Source: a virus
DNA: 64,000 bases
Reading direction: 5' to 3' (one strand)
Virus record (IMG/VR): IMGVR_UViG_3300007514_000005
Location: 1-64,000 of that record
The notes beneath the pieces were generated by a model, which was not told where the DNA came from, did no database searches, and worked only from the letters and a program-made list of their open reading frames with translations. Positions within the stretch are counted from its first letter, which is position 1. Each line of letters starts with the position of its first letter. A program made the position numbers and the translations under genes. Of this stretch, positions 37,180 through 45,172 are shown piece by piece.

Positions 37180-37905
37180 CTAATCCGTGTTTGCATACTT
37201 GTCTCTTAAGGAGAGTATTTTTTTAGCCTTAGACCGTCCTATACCTTTGACTTCCATGAGGTCTTTCTGCGTTCTTCTGCTGTGTAGAATTTGGGGAATA
37301 CTACCGAAGTGCTCTAGTAAGTCAAGAGCCATTGTATTTGTTATGCCCGTGATAGAAGATAATACCTTCACCTTTTCATCAGCGCTTTTTACTTGAGTCT
37401 TTTTTATGAAGTCAGGAATTCTATTGATGCCGGACTGCCCATCTAAGGTCATCTGTGTGTGATTCAGAACCAAGAAATCTATGAAGGCTTCCATCGTGGG
37501 CAATTCCATATACCGTATCTTAGGGAAGCGCTGATAGAAGGTGAGTTTGAATTGGTCTATGACTTTCTTCATTCTCGTAGTCTCGATAGCCATAGCCTGT
37601 CTGCTAGGGTAGCCCTTAACATAGGGCTTAAGTTTTGTTCCATACACGATAAGAAATGGTCGCTCAAAATTCTCTTGAAGGTCTCTCAATTGGTCTATGA
37701 TATTTCGATTTCTACCGAACCCCATGATGCTACGGTATAGGTCGTTAATTTCTTTAGCCTCTATACCCCATTCACCAATTACATAGTCTGCGCTCTTAAG
37801 GCGCATCACCTTACCTTGCCCTTTAGGGTCAAGCGACCAATCACCGACCCGCATTAGGAGTTTATTCACGACCTTCTCATTCTCTCGGTCATCAATAATT
37901 AACAT
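37180..37905 (-). CDS. ERCC4/XPF-type structure-specific nuclease
   Basis: A 241-aa nuclease cutting branched DNA. Near the N-terminus DDRE (first catalytic block), DYVIG and EAKEINDL correspond to the GDxnERKx3D signature with EAK in place of ERK. The C-terminal 65 residues carry tandem helix-hairpin-helix motifs (ITGITNTMALDLLEHFG and VKGIGRSKAKKIL). It lacks the helicase half found in many archaeal Hef proteins. ATG 37905 lies 25-32 nt below TATA CTTAAATA (37930-37937). Expected role: processing replication or recombination intermediates. Confidence 0.85.
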   Translation of the reverse strand: MLIIDDRENEKVVNKLLMRVGDWSLDPKGQGKVMRLKSADYVIGEWGIEAKEINDLYRSIMGFGRNRNIIDQLRDLQENFERPFLIVYGTKLKPYVKGYPSRQAMAIETTRMKKVIDQFKLTFYQRFPKIRYMELPTMEAFIDFLVLNHTQMTLDGQSGINRIPDFIKKTQVKSADEKVKVLSSITGITNTMALDLLEHFGSIPQILHSRRTQKDLMEVKGIGRSKAKKILSLRDKYANTD

Positions 37906-37944
37906 CAATACTAACTACTACTGATTCTGTATTTAAGTCGTTGC

Positions 37945-38073
37945 TCAAAACAGGCACGCGCCATCCCCACAACAACCCGCAATTTTGTTCTTGCAATTGA
38001 GACATACAGAAGAACCATGTAATTCCATAAAGCCCCTATCACTTCTACAAATAGGACATATATTCTTAGTCAT
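37945..38073 (-). CDS. 42-aa zinc-finger microprotein
   Basis: ATG 38073 to TGA 37945, product MTKNICPICRSDRGF...VCLNCKNKIAGCCGDGACLF. CPIC and CLNC form a zinc ribbon, with four further Cys in the tail. It lies 12 bases after the primase stop, in the same direction. Unassigned. Confidence 0.6.
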   Translation of the reverse strand: MTKNICPICRSDRGFMELHGSSVCLNCKNKIAGCCGDGACLF

Positions 38074-38085
38074 AGTCACTCGTAT

Positions 38086-39102
38086 TCACCCCCTTAGCGT
38101 TCCATCGTTTCTCCAACATGGCCCTGTGCATAGGTCTCTCGCCTGTAATTTTGCACACGAAGGCACATTCTCATAGTCCATGAGACTGTTAATGTGGAAT
38201 CTAGTAGTATGTGGGTTGTAATCACGCCACCCAAGCGTTGCTATGAAGTCGGCTATCTTGTCGCCTATCTCTTGCTTTTCTTTAACCGTAAGAGAAGAAG
38301 GTGGGGCAAACCATCTAAGGTTATCCGCCATGTGTTGCACGAGAGCAACCCTAACATGGTGTCTTGGGTTCTCGTGCCTCATAGCCTTGTCGAGACAGGG
38401 GGGAATAGGCACTTGGTCTAGTGTTCCTATGTCGCCCTCAAACGGTGTCTGTTCAAAGAAGGCGGGTTTTATGTCGGGGTTAGCCGCAATCCACTTTACA
38501 ATACTGAAAGTGGAAGGTCGTATATCACCCCTAAATGGGTCTAAGTGTAGAAGAGACTCCTGTGGTTTTGTTGGTATATCATAACCAAGTGGGTCTTCAA
38601 AGAATCTTATGCTGTCTATATTAACTGCCCACTTTTTGCGAGCCACATTGTAAGTGTCCGGCACTCTTGTTAATTTCTGAGGGTTGCCTACACCATCGAG
38701 AGTCTTAAGCCCCTTACCCATCTCGTTTTCGTATCTAATTATATGCTTAGCAATGGCGCTACCTTTCACGGGTTTATCGAACATCTCATGCACATGGAAT
38801 CCTCTACCCGTAGCGACAACCCTAACATCACCTGTAAGTCTGCTAAGCAATTCCGCCACATCTTTTTTAACCTGTATAATATCGTAATTTTCGGTGGTGT
38901 CGAAATCCCACCAAGCCCTGTCCATAACTACGGAATCAGGGTCAAACTTCCAAGACCGTGTGGGGTGTCTGCGCTCATAGGAATATAGTGAAGTGTAAAT
39001 AGAAGCCTTACCGTTAATTCTTGTAATATAATCATCAAATTCATTTCTGCTATCACAAGGGCGGCGGCGTAGCCCAATCTCTCTCGGAAAAGTCAGTAGC
39101 AT
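38086..39102 (-). CDS. priSL: Single-chain archaeal primase, PriS plus PriL-CTD-like
   Basis: Makes primers for the viral polymerase. From ATG 39102 the catalytic part has DFD (D66, D68 in WWDFDTT), GRGFHVH (99-105) and the basic stretch QKLTRVPDTYN. The C-terminal part has PPC (Cys236), ENPRHHVRVALVQHM and PSCAKLQARDLCTGPC (Cys316, 325, 329), matching the iron-sulfur domain of the PriL large subunit. At 338 aa both subunits are reduced and fused. A TTG at 39114 is the other possible start. It is coupled to the Zn protein upstream. Confidence 0.85.
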   Translation of the reverse strand: MLLTFPREIGLRRRPCDSRNEFDDYITRINGKASIYTSLYSYERRHPTRSWKFDPDSVVMDRAWWDFDTTENYDIIQVKKDVAELLSRLTGDVRVVATGRGFHVHEMFDKPVKGSAIAKHIIRYENEMGKGLKTLDGVGNPQKLTRVPDTYNVARKKWAVNIDSIRFFEDPLGYDIPTKPQESLLHLDPFRGDIRPSTFSIVKWIAANPDIKPAFFEQTPFEGDIGTLDQVPIPPCLDKAMRHENPRHHVRVALVQHMADNLRWFAPPSSLTVKEKQEIGDKIADFIATLGWRDYNPHTTRFHINSLMDYENVPSCAKLQARDLCTGPCWRNDGTLRG

Positions 39103-39106
39103 AGTA

Positions 39107-39289
39107 TCACTCAATTGCTACATCTTGTTGGTGTCCGCAAGCACAACCGCCTACCGTGACTATTTCCGGCTTGTGGCCCTCTTGTCCGGCCACCCTTACT
39201 ACATCTTCAAATCCTTCCCAATCGTCATCCTTACCGCAAGCGGCACATATAACGGTGAAAAATACACGGGAGTCTCCTGCTCTACTCAT
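39107..39289 (-). CDS. 60-aa zinc-ribbon protein
   Basis: ICAACGKDDDW and VGGCACGHQQ give CxxC and CxC pairs separated by about 30 residues. ATG 39289 overlaps the nuclease stop (ATGA) with GAGG seven bases upstream, better than ATG 39295. Lies between Cas4-like nuclease and primase, so probably a replication accessory. Confidence 0.7.
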   Translation of the reverse strand: MSRAGDSRVFFTVICAACGKDDDWEGFEDVVRVAGQEGHKPEIVTVGGCACGHQQDVAIE

Positions 39290-40137
39290 ATCCATTCCTC
39301 AATACTGCCTGTTAATTCCGCTTCACAATTTAGGTGAAAGTCACACCATACGGGGCAGAAGTATTCGTTCCACACCATGTGGTAATCTTGGAGTTTTAGA
39401 GAGTCAATAGTGTCGTATAAACCTGCCTCAAAAGCATTAAGAGAGCGAGACAAAACAGGCTCTAACAGCGCATAACCGCCGTCCTGTCCGAGCCACATAG
39501 TCTTGCCTCTCTTCTTGTATTCGTCAAGTAATTTATCCCCTTCCACTATTTCGTAGTCGGGAGTTAGGTATAGGAAGTGTGTTATTTCATCATACCCCAA
39601 TTGTTTCAATAGACGAGCGTAATAGACTAACTCTTTTCTCGTCCTACCTAATTTACCCATATTCATTTTACCTGTTTTCAATTCAACAAGAATAAGACCG
39701 CCTTGAGGGTGTCTTACTACACCGTCTATCATACCTACCCAAATTATCGGTGTTGTTCCGCTATCGGTAGTTAATTCTTCATACACTTGGTGCTTTACTT
39801 CTGCCTCTACAATGTCTAACTGCCCTAAATCGCTTGCGACAGAATGTAGTAGAGAAGAAAGGTTCTTACAACCCCTATCTTCTTCCATACCTTCGGCAAT
39901 TAAGTATCTCTCCATGTCTTCGGGTTCGCCAAGTATCCCGTGCTCCATAGCACTATGAATAATACTACCCCTTATTGCCGCCTCACTTGGGGGCGGTGAA
40001 GGAACATCTGCAACATAGCGCCAATAAAATTGACGCGGACACATCTTGTAAGTCATGTAAGACGACTTACTTACCCGTAGAATCTCTCCGTCCGGTTTAT
40101 AGGAAGAAGCGTCTATTTGTTCTTGAGTAGCGCGCAT
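39286..40137 (-). CDS. Cas4/RecB-like nuclease with iron-sulfur cysteines
   Basis: A 283-aa PD-(D/E)XK nuclease. H61 in GSIIHSAME, D138 in GMIDGV and E152-x-K154 in LVELKTG are the catalytic residues. C33 in MCPRQF with C261, C265 and C271 in CPVWCDFHLNC form the 4Fe-4S site of the Cas4/AddB type. No CRISPR genes are nearby, so a role in replication or recombination end processing, as in other archaeal viruses, is likely. Follows the coiled-coil zinc protein by 3 bases. Confidence 0.85.
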   Translation of the reverse strand: MRATQEQIDASSYKPDGEILRVSKSSYMTYKMCPRQFYWRYVADVPSPPPSEAAIRGSIIHSAMEHGILGEPEDMERYLIAEGMEEDRGCKNLSSLLHSVASDLGQLDIVEAEVKHQVYEELTTDSGTTPIIWVGMIDGVVRHPQGGLILVELKTGKMNMGKLGRTRKELVYYARLLKQLGYDEITHFLYLTPDYEIVEGDKLLDEYKKRGKTMWLGQDGGYALLEPVLSRSLNAFEAGLYDTIDSLKLQDYHMVWNEYFCPVWCDFHLNCEAELTGSIEEWI

Positions 40138-40140
40138 ACA

Positions 40141-40467
40141 TCATTCTTCCTCTTGTCCGTCATCCCACGCCGCAAAATCCTCTATGGTAGTCTGCTCTTC
40201 GTGCATATCGTGGCCGCACGCGGGGCAAACCAATGCCTTCGGTAGTGCCTTCAATTGAGGCTCAAACAAAACCTGCCCACACTTGGGGCAATTGCTTTCC
40301 TTTAGCCTTCCATCTTCCTGCAACATAGCATACATTATACCATTGACCCTAGCCATATCATTGGACATAGCATTTATCAATTGGTTAATTACATTCTGCA
40401 TCTCATTGACTTGCCTTCCTAATTCTTTCGTAGTAGGCTTACCACTTAGTTTTCTACTTCTCGTCAT
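40141..40467 (-). CDS. Coiled-coil zinc-ribbon protein
   Basis: A 108-aa protein with a basic head, a helical segment (ELGRQVNEMQNVINQLINAMSNDMARVNGIMYAMLQ) predicted to be a coiled coil, a zinc ribbon (NCPKCG...VCPACGHDM) and an acidic tail. ATG 40467 lies 24-31 nt below a strong TATA; it leads the nuclease-primase operon. Unassigned. Confidence 0.7.
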   Translation of the reverse strand: MTRSRKLSGKPTTKELGRQVNEMQNVINQLINAMSNDMARVNGIMYAMLQEDGRLKESNCPKCGQVLFEPQLKALPKALVCPACGHDMHEEQTTIEDFAAWDDGQEEE

Positions 40468-40483
40468 TAAACCACCATATCTT

Positions 40484-40500
40484 CTATTCGCATATAAACC
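40484..40500 (-). promoter_or_regulatory. Promoter of the nuclease-primase operon
   Basis: On the minus strand GGTTTATATGCGAATAG, the shared extended TATA of this genome. A CTTGCGTGG box (40513-40521) lies 12 bp upstream, inside the end of the polymerase gene. Confidence 0.7.
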
Positions 40501-40506
40501 TGCGTA

Positions 40507-42726
40507 TCAAACCCACGCAAGGTGTCCTAATCCCTGCTGTGCATTCAAAAGCGGTTGAATAGACCACTTCATCAGGTCGTAGTAGGGTTGGACTTTCTTG
40601 ACTACGAATCTTTCACATAGAATATCGTATCCAACATTTACTATGCCGTCTATATCAGACGGCTCATCGAAAGCAATGTATTTTCCTTTATCATCAAGAG
40701 TCACCTTGAAGAATGAACCAATACTATACCCCTTACCTAAATTCTCATTGGCCCACGCCGCTCCCGCGCTTGGGCCGGACAGAACCTTGTAATCACTAAT
40801 CTTCTTCTCTAACTTTCCTTTCATACACAATTCCTCTACGGGTGTATTCTTGTTAATTATCCCATCAATTATGGGTATGAGCATATCATTGACTTCCTCT
40901 TCTTCTTTGTTGTCGAGTATCATACCTATGGTCTTACTCATTACCTCTTTCATTATGGGGGGCATCCTTGACTGCTTCATTTCTATACCCTTAATATATA
41001 GTGAGGGTGTTTGCGCTTCACCATCGGCCCATGTGACTCTACCTGCGTATCTATTCTTAGCCATGAGAACCATACTACTACACCACTTCTCAAATTCTAC
41101 TTCTATGGGTTTCATTTGAGCGTTAATAGAGGCCATCAATTGCATTCCCTCAAGCGGACTACCTATTTCACAAAACACGCTGTCTGTGTGGCCGTATAGC
41201 ACCTTACAGCCCGCTTCCTCAGCCAAGTCCTTGAGCCTACCTAATGTATCCCTTGAAGTGTAGGTAATTGCTGACGCAATCTTGGGGTGGTAAAGACCAT
41301 ATTTGGAATCGCCCGCTACCCCATACATAGAAGCAACGAGAGTCTTAGCGGCAAATTGCATGGTATCCCATTTCGCCTTTCTCTCACCATCACTTACAAT
41401 CATCTTCGTCTTGAATTCATTACGAAGGTTAGTCATCTTATCCATCTGTCTAACAAGAATACCCTTTTCGTCTTGTGAAAAACAAGTGCCGTTGCCGCAA
41501 TCCTTTCCTTCTTCGTCTAGTGTATCCCAAGAAATGTTGTATAGGTCTGCGTTGCTATGATACATTGCTTTAATGTCTAAAATACCCACATTATTGTAAA
41601 GCCCCGCCTCTACTTCCATCACATCTGCTCCCTCATACGGTTGGTAATCAAATTGAGGGTTAGTAGGTATGCGCACCTTGTTATCCTCATCCATTAACAC
41701 AAGGTTGCTGAACATCTTGGTAATGAATGGTGTTGAGCGAATGTCGCATTGCACAATGTGTTGTAGAGAAGTAAAGTAATCAAGCGCATTTACTTTAGCG
41801 TCTAACTTTGGTAGTAGTCGCACATCTTGGCGACAATAATGTATGTATAGAGGAAGGTCTGTTAGGTAGGTATCGTGTCCGTCCGGCAATTCTACCTTCT
41901 TTTCCTTTAGGACTTCCCAAGACACATCATCGAGTTTGTATGAAGGTAGTTTTCCGTTCTTCAATTCCCACAGTTTAGAGAAGGCTAACATCAAGTCTAT
42001 ACAATTCCTACCAACAATGGGTTGCTCCCAATCCTTGTAGGAGTAGTGTAGTCTGCGCATAGGACTCATCATTGTAGGTTGTATGCCTACCGCCCTGCAC
42101 CTTTCGACAATCACCTTAATGTCTGCCCCGACCACATACCATCCGGTAATTATGTCGGGGTCGTGCCTATCCATGTGGCGTAGAAAGTGTGTAAGCATCT
42201 CCCTCTCAGAAGGGAAGCCCATTGCAGGTATCTCGTATTCGTAATCTCCGAATTCGTAATACTGAGTGGTCTCTTCAAGAGCGGAATTAACAAACCAAAC
42301 ATACTCAGACTTAGTGAAAGAGTCATACACTACTATAACCCTTAACTTATTGGTTGTTGGACTCCACTCGCAATCTAAATACCAAGTCCTGTGCTCGTAT
42401 TGCTTGAAGGGCGTATGCCCATCCTTAATGCGGTCTGTGAGGACTCTATTAACGAAAGGAATGTTCGCTTCCCATGTCTGTATGTTAGGGTAATCCTTTT
42501 TGAAATCGTAAATCTGTTGCGGAACGGCGACTGCTATTTTTGTTAGAGACTCGCCATACACCCCTTCGTAGCCACGCTCTTTGGCTAAACATTGTATCCC
42601 TGCGGCATCAGAATCTTTGACGAAAAAGTAGGGTCTGTAATTATCTATCTTAGTCTCTATTCTTTCGCCGTCTGAATCTCGGTGTCTTACAATGACTTGT
42701 CTGCCTCTACTCTTCGTCACTATCAT
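40507..42726 (-). CDS. polB: Family B DNA polymerase
   Basis: The replicative polymerase, 739 aa from ATG 42726. Exonuclease motifs are intact: DCE in WYLDCEW (D118, E120), D202 in VVGAD and YCRQD (297-301). Polymerase motif A is DIKAMYHS (D384), motif B KTLVASMYG and motif C YGHTDS (D515). Motif B has Ala where Asn is usual, and motif C has His in place of the first Asp. The catalytic D384 and D515 remain. The frame is open to 42750 without a better start. Overlaps the upstream winged-helix gene by 20 nt. Confidence 0.93.
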   Translation of the reverse strand: MIVTKSRGRQVIVRHRDSDGERIETKIDNYRPYFFVKDSDAAGIQCLAKERGYEGVYGESLTKIAVAVPQQIYDFKKDYPNIQTWEANIPFVNRVLTDRIKDGHTPFKQYEHRTWYLDCEWSPTTNKLRVIVVYDSFTKSEYVWFVNSALEETTQYYEFGDYEYEIPAMGFPSEREMLTHFLRHMDRHDPDIITGWYVVGADIKVIVERCRAVGIQPTMMSPMRRLHYSYKDWEQPIVGRNCIDLMLAFSKLWELKNGKLPSYKLDDVSWEVLKEKKVELPDGHDTYLTDLPLYIHYCRQDVRLLPKLDAKVNALDYFTSLQHIVQCDIRSTPFITKMFSNLVLMDEDNKVRIPTNPQFDYQPYEGADVMEVEAGLYNNVGILDIKAMYHSNADLYNISWDTLDEEGKDCGNGTCFSQDEKGILVRQMDKMTNLRNEFKTKMIVSDGERKAKWDTMQFAAKTLVASMYGVAGDSKYGLYHPKIASAITYTSRDTLGRLKDLAEEAGCKVLYGHTDSVFCEIGSPLEGMQLMASINAQMKPIEVEFEKWCSSMVLMAKNRYAGRVTWADGEAQTPSLYIKGIEMKQSRMPPIMKEVMSKTIGMILDNKEEEEVNDMLIPIIDGIINKNTPVEELCMKGKLEKKISDYKVLSGPSAGAAWANENLGKGYSIGSFFKVTLDDKGKYIAFDEPSDIDGIVNVGYDILCERFVVKKVQPYYDLMKWSIQPLLNAQQGLGHLAWV

Positions 42727-43030
42727 AGTCGCCGCACCACCTATACACATAAATTTTGCTTGTTGTTCCCATAAATGACGGACGCTTCTCTTGCCTTCTT
42801 ACCACCACGCTTTTCTTTGCGCTACCTAGATAATGGCTCAGTTTATCGGGCATTGGGCAATGCCTTGACTGTAATAGTGGTCTGTGTGGGTATTTGAGTA
42901 GCCTAGTCTCGTCTATAATTTCCTTAGCGCTCATCCACCTCTCGTCATTATCAATTAGGTGCTTCCTAACGGCGGGCCACCAAGAAGTGCTCCCGCGCAT
43001 TTTACCTATGCGTCTTGACCTTCTACCCAT
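42707..43030 (-). CDS. Small winged-helix protein upstream of polymerase
   Basis: A 107-aa basic protein: WWPAVRKHLIDNDERWMSAKEIIDETRL, then MPDKLSHYLGSAKKSVVVRRQ and a wing-like SKIYVYRW. This is the same plan as the proteins at 1220, 49740, 54363 and 55916. ATG 43030 follows a GGTGGT site and overlaps the upstream stop by 8 nt. A DNA-binding role is likely; target unknown. Confidence 0.7.
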   Translation of the reverse strand: MGRRSRRIGKMRGSTSWWPAVRKHLIDNDERWMSAKEIIDETRLLKYPHRPLLQSRHCPMPDKLSHYLGSAKKSVVVRRQEKRPSFMGTTSKIYVYRWCGDYDSDEE

Positions 43031-43325
43031 CAATACCACCTTTCTGACCTCTCGCTCTAGTAGGAATCTCGTGCTTAACTAGCCATTGGTTAATAGCGGC
43101 AGGGGTCACACCAAATTCGGTTGCTATGTCTTGCATAGTCCTACCCTTACCCAAGTATTCATCCTCTAACCACAGGGGGTCTCGGTAATGCTTAGGCTTG
43201 GTCTTATCTACAAGCGTTAAATTAACGCTGTATTGTGCGTTGGTGGCTGTTGCGCCACCTTCTACACCATGCTCTATCATCATTCTCAATGTTGTAATTA
43301 CATCTGCTATCAAATCTTCATTCAC
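43023..43325 (-). CDS. Helix-turn-helix protein
   Basis: A 100-aa protein starting at GTG with an AGGTGA site. The C-terminal half is DPLWLEDEYLGKGRTMQDIATEFGVTPAAINQWLVKHEIPTRARG, a homeodomain-like HTH common in haloarchaeal and phage proteins. The N-terminal half may dimerise. Between clamp and polymerase genes, so possibly an operon regulator. Confidence 0.8.
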   Translation of the reverse strand: MNEDLIADVITTLRMMIEHGVEGGATATNAQYSVNLTLVDKTKPKHYRDPLWLEDEYLGKGRTMQDIATEFGVTPAAINQWLVKHEIPTRARGQKGGIDG

Positions 43326-43334
43326 TTATCTCAC

Positions 43335-44177
43335 CTATTGTATGCTTGCTTGGAAAACAAAATCCCCATCTCCAAAATCGAATAGAAGTTTCCATCCCTG
43401 TCCGTGTTTGGAAAAGTCTAGTAAATTCAAATTTATTTCACGGTTATAATGCGAGAGAAGGTGCTCTAACCCCCCCTCAAATGTGGCCTCAAAGAAATGT
43501 GTAGGTTGTGCATTGGAAATGTAATTACCCGCACTACTGTCTAACACGAGAGACTTGGTTTTGCCCTTGAGCATCTTCCCTGTCTCTACTGCTAAACCAC
43601 CATCAGTAGCCGTGAAAACATAACGGTTAATTTTCTGTCCGTTCATGGAATCACACCTAACCGCTTCGTAAAGTGTGACTGCATCTACTTTGAATACAAA
43701 CGCCGACTGTATCTTTTCATTCTCACCTTTGTAAGTCCAAATACCCGCACCATCACGAACCAAACGAGAAGCAATGTCCTCAGAAGCCTGACTCCATTCG
43801 CTAAGAGTCTTAGGGTTGTGAGGGTAGGCTAAAGCGTTAGCAGACGCACCAAGCGTAGTCTGTTTGTTAGACGACTTTATGCGTAATTTATCTCCGTCTT
43901 GAGTTAAGGACACAATGTTGGCGTGGTATTTTAACGCACCTAACATCGTATCAATGTCGGTAATATGGAAAGTGCCTTCATCGTTTTTGTTATCCGTGTA
44001 TGTGGAGAACCTACTAACAGAAGTAAGACCGTCTTTCACTAACGAAGTCACGGTAGCCTTACCGTCTGCACACTTAACAATGCAAGACAGCACTTGGTCT
44101 TGTGCTTTGCCGCCAACGGTCTGCGTTCTTTTGACCTTATTTAGTAAGAGGCAAAGGCTTTCATTGCTTATCTTCAT
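43335..44177 (-). CDS. Sliding-clamp-like protein (PCNA-like)
   Basis: A 280-aa protein with two-domain clamp character: N-terminal NESLCLLLNKVKRT helix, ADGKATVTSLVKDGLTSVSRFSTYT, then TFHITDIDTMLGALKYHANIVSLTQDGDKLRIKSSN, which fits the PCNA strand-helix plan, and a second half ending LLFDFGDGDFVFQASIQ. Sequence is far from host PCNA. Polymerase, clamp loader and helicase in the same genome support the role. Confidence 0.65.
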   Translation of the reverse strand: MKISNESLCLLLNKVKRTQTVGGKAQDQVLSCIVKCADGKATVTSLVKDGLTSVSRFSTYTDNKNDEGTFHITDIDTMLGALKYHANIVSLTQDGDKLRIKSSNKQTTLGASANALAYPHNPKTLSEWSQASEDIASRLVRDGAGIWTYKGENEKIQSAFVFKVDAVTLYEAVRCDSMNGQKINRYVFTATDGGLAVETGKMLKGKTKSLVLDSSAGNYISNAQPTHFFEATFEGGLEHLLSHYNREINLNLLDFSKHGQGWKLLFDFGDGDFVFQASIQ

Positions 44178-45141
44178 CCTTACTCACCTTCTTCTCTTGA
44201 AGGAAAGGAAGGCCGAACCAATCAACCTTACCATTCTTTACAGACAGAACCGTGTGAGTAGAACCAACATATTCCATGTTGCTTCCTTTCATCTCTTCAA
44301 TAGTAGCCTTGACGCACCACTCCCCTTCATTGAGGCTTTTGTCTCCCTTGACTCCTGCGGCCATGTCTGCTTTCTTCATGTATCTACTTAGGAATATCTG
44401 CTGAGAGAATCGGCGCATAGTGCCTTTCTCCCAATCGGGTCTCTCCCCGACAGTCATTAGAACCTTCTTGCCTGTGCCGTCATCCATATACTGTTGAACG
44501 GCCTTCAAGTGGAAGGTGTTGAAAATCTTAGAGACAGGTAGAGCGTGTAGTCTGTCGAGAACATCTCGGTTCAGACGGTTGCGCTCTCGCCACTCCTTTT
44601 GGTTGAATGAATCATCTTCATTCTCAATAATACCCTTAGCAAGTAGAGACTGTCGCATAGCAAATTCACACCACTTAAGGAATGTTGAGCCACCATCGAA
44701 AACAATACCACCCCACGCATCAGGGTCAGCCTCAATATCTTCTGCTAACAAGTTAATGAACCACTTGGTCTTATTCACAAGAGCCATGTGGTCTATTGAA
44801 TTATCATCGTGGTAAATGGAATCATCGGACTCATCTAGTAGAGGAATAATACGAATGTTATCATTATCAGGATACACATACTCGACAGTAGAGCCTGCCG
44901 AATTATCAATATCCAAAATCGCTACCTTCTTTCCTTCCTTAATCTCCTTATCCAAGAGTGAAAGGGCAAGGCCTGTCTTACAAGCATTCTCATGCGCTAC
45001 AAGAGCCATCCTATACTTCTGTGGGGTCTGCTTTGACCCATCCAATAAATTACGGTAGTAATCTCTATCGTAGAGTGTAGTCGGTGCTTGCTCTACTGCT
45101 GTCTTCTTTACGCTAGTCGTCTGTCCTGCTCCCCAAGTCAT
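44161..45141 (-). CDS. RecA-fold P-loop ATPase, Sak4-like, with altered Walker A
   Basis: A 326-aa protein. The loop AHENACKT (49-56) fits AxxxxGKT except that Cys54 replaces Gly. Walker B is GGIVFDGG (D149). LDIDNSAGSTVEYVYP resembles RadA/Sak4-type phage ATPases, which load single-strand annealing proteins. ATP use is uncertain with the changed loop. ATG 45141 lies 22-29 nt below the TATA, and GGTGGTGAT gives a ribosome site. Overlaps the clamp gene by 17 nt. Confidence 0.7.
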   Translation of the reverse strand: MTWGAGQTTSVKKTAVEQAPTTLYDRDYYRNLLDGSKQTPQKYRMALVAHENACKTGLALSLLDKEIKEGKKVAILDIDNSAGSTVEYVYPDNDNIRIIPLLDESDDSIYHDDNSIDHMALVNKTKWFINLLAEDIEADPDAWGGIVFDGGSTFLKWCEFAMRQSLLAKGIIENEDDSFNQKEWRERNRLNRDVLDRLHALPVSKIFNTFHLKAVQQYMDDGTGKKVLMTVGERPDWEKGTMRRFSQQIFLSRYMKKADMAAGVKGDKSLNEGEWCVKATIEEMKGSNMEYVGSTHTVLSVKNGKVDWFGLPFLQEKKVSKDEDKQ

Positions 45142-45155
45142 AATTCAATCACCAC

Positions 45156-45172
45156 CTATCCGCATATAAACC
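45156..45172 (-). promoter_or_regulatory. Promoter of the clamp-polymerase operon
   Basis: GGTTTATATGCGGATAG on the minus strand, the consensus extended TATA. A weak CTTGCGTGG relative, GTTGCGTTG, lies 12-13 bp upstream within the chaperonin gene end. Confidence 0.75.

Noticed and set aside
40597-41119. Plus-strand frames opposite the polymerase
   Set aside because: They are antisense shadows of a gene with clear motifs.
44161-45141. Calling the ATPase a pseudogene because of its Walker A change
   Set aside because: The frame is intact, promoter and ribosome site are strong and Walker B is kept, so it is probably functional in some form.
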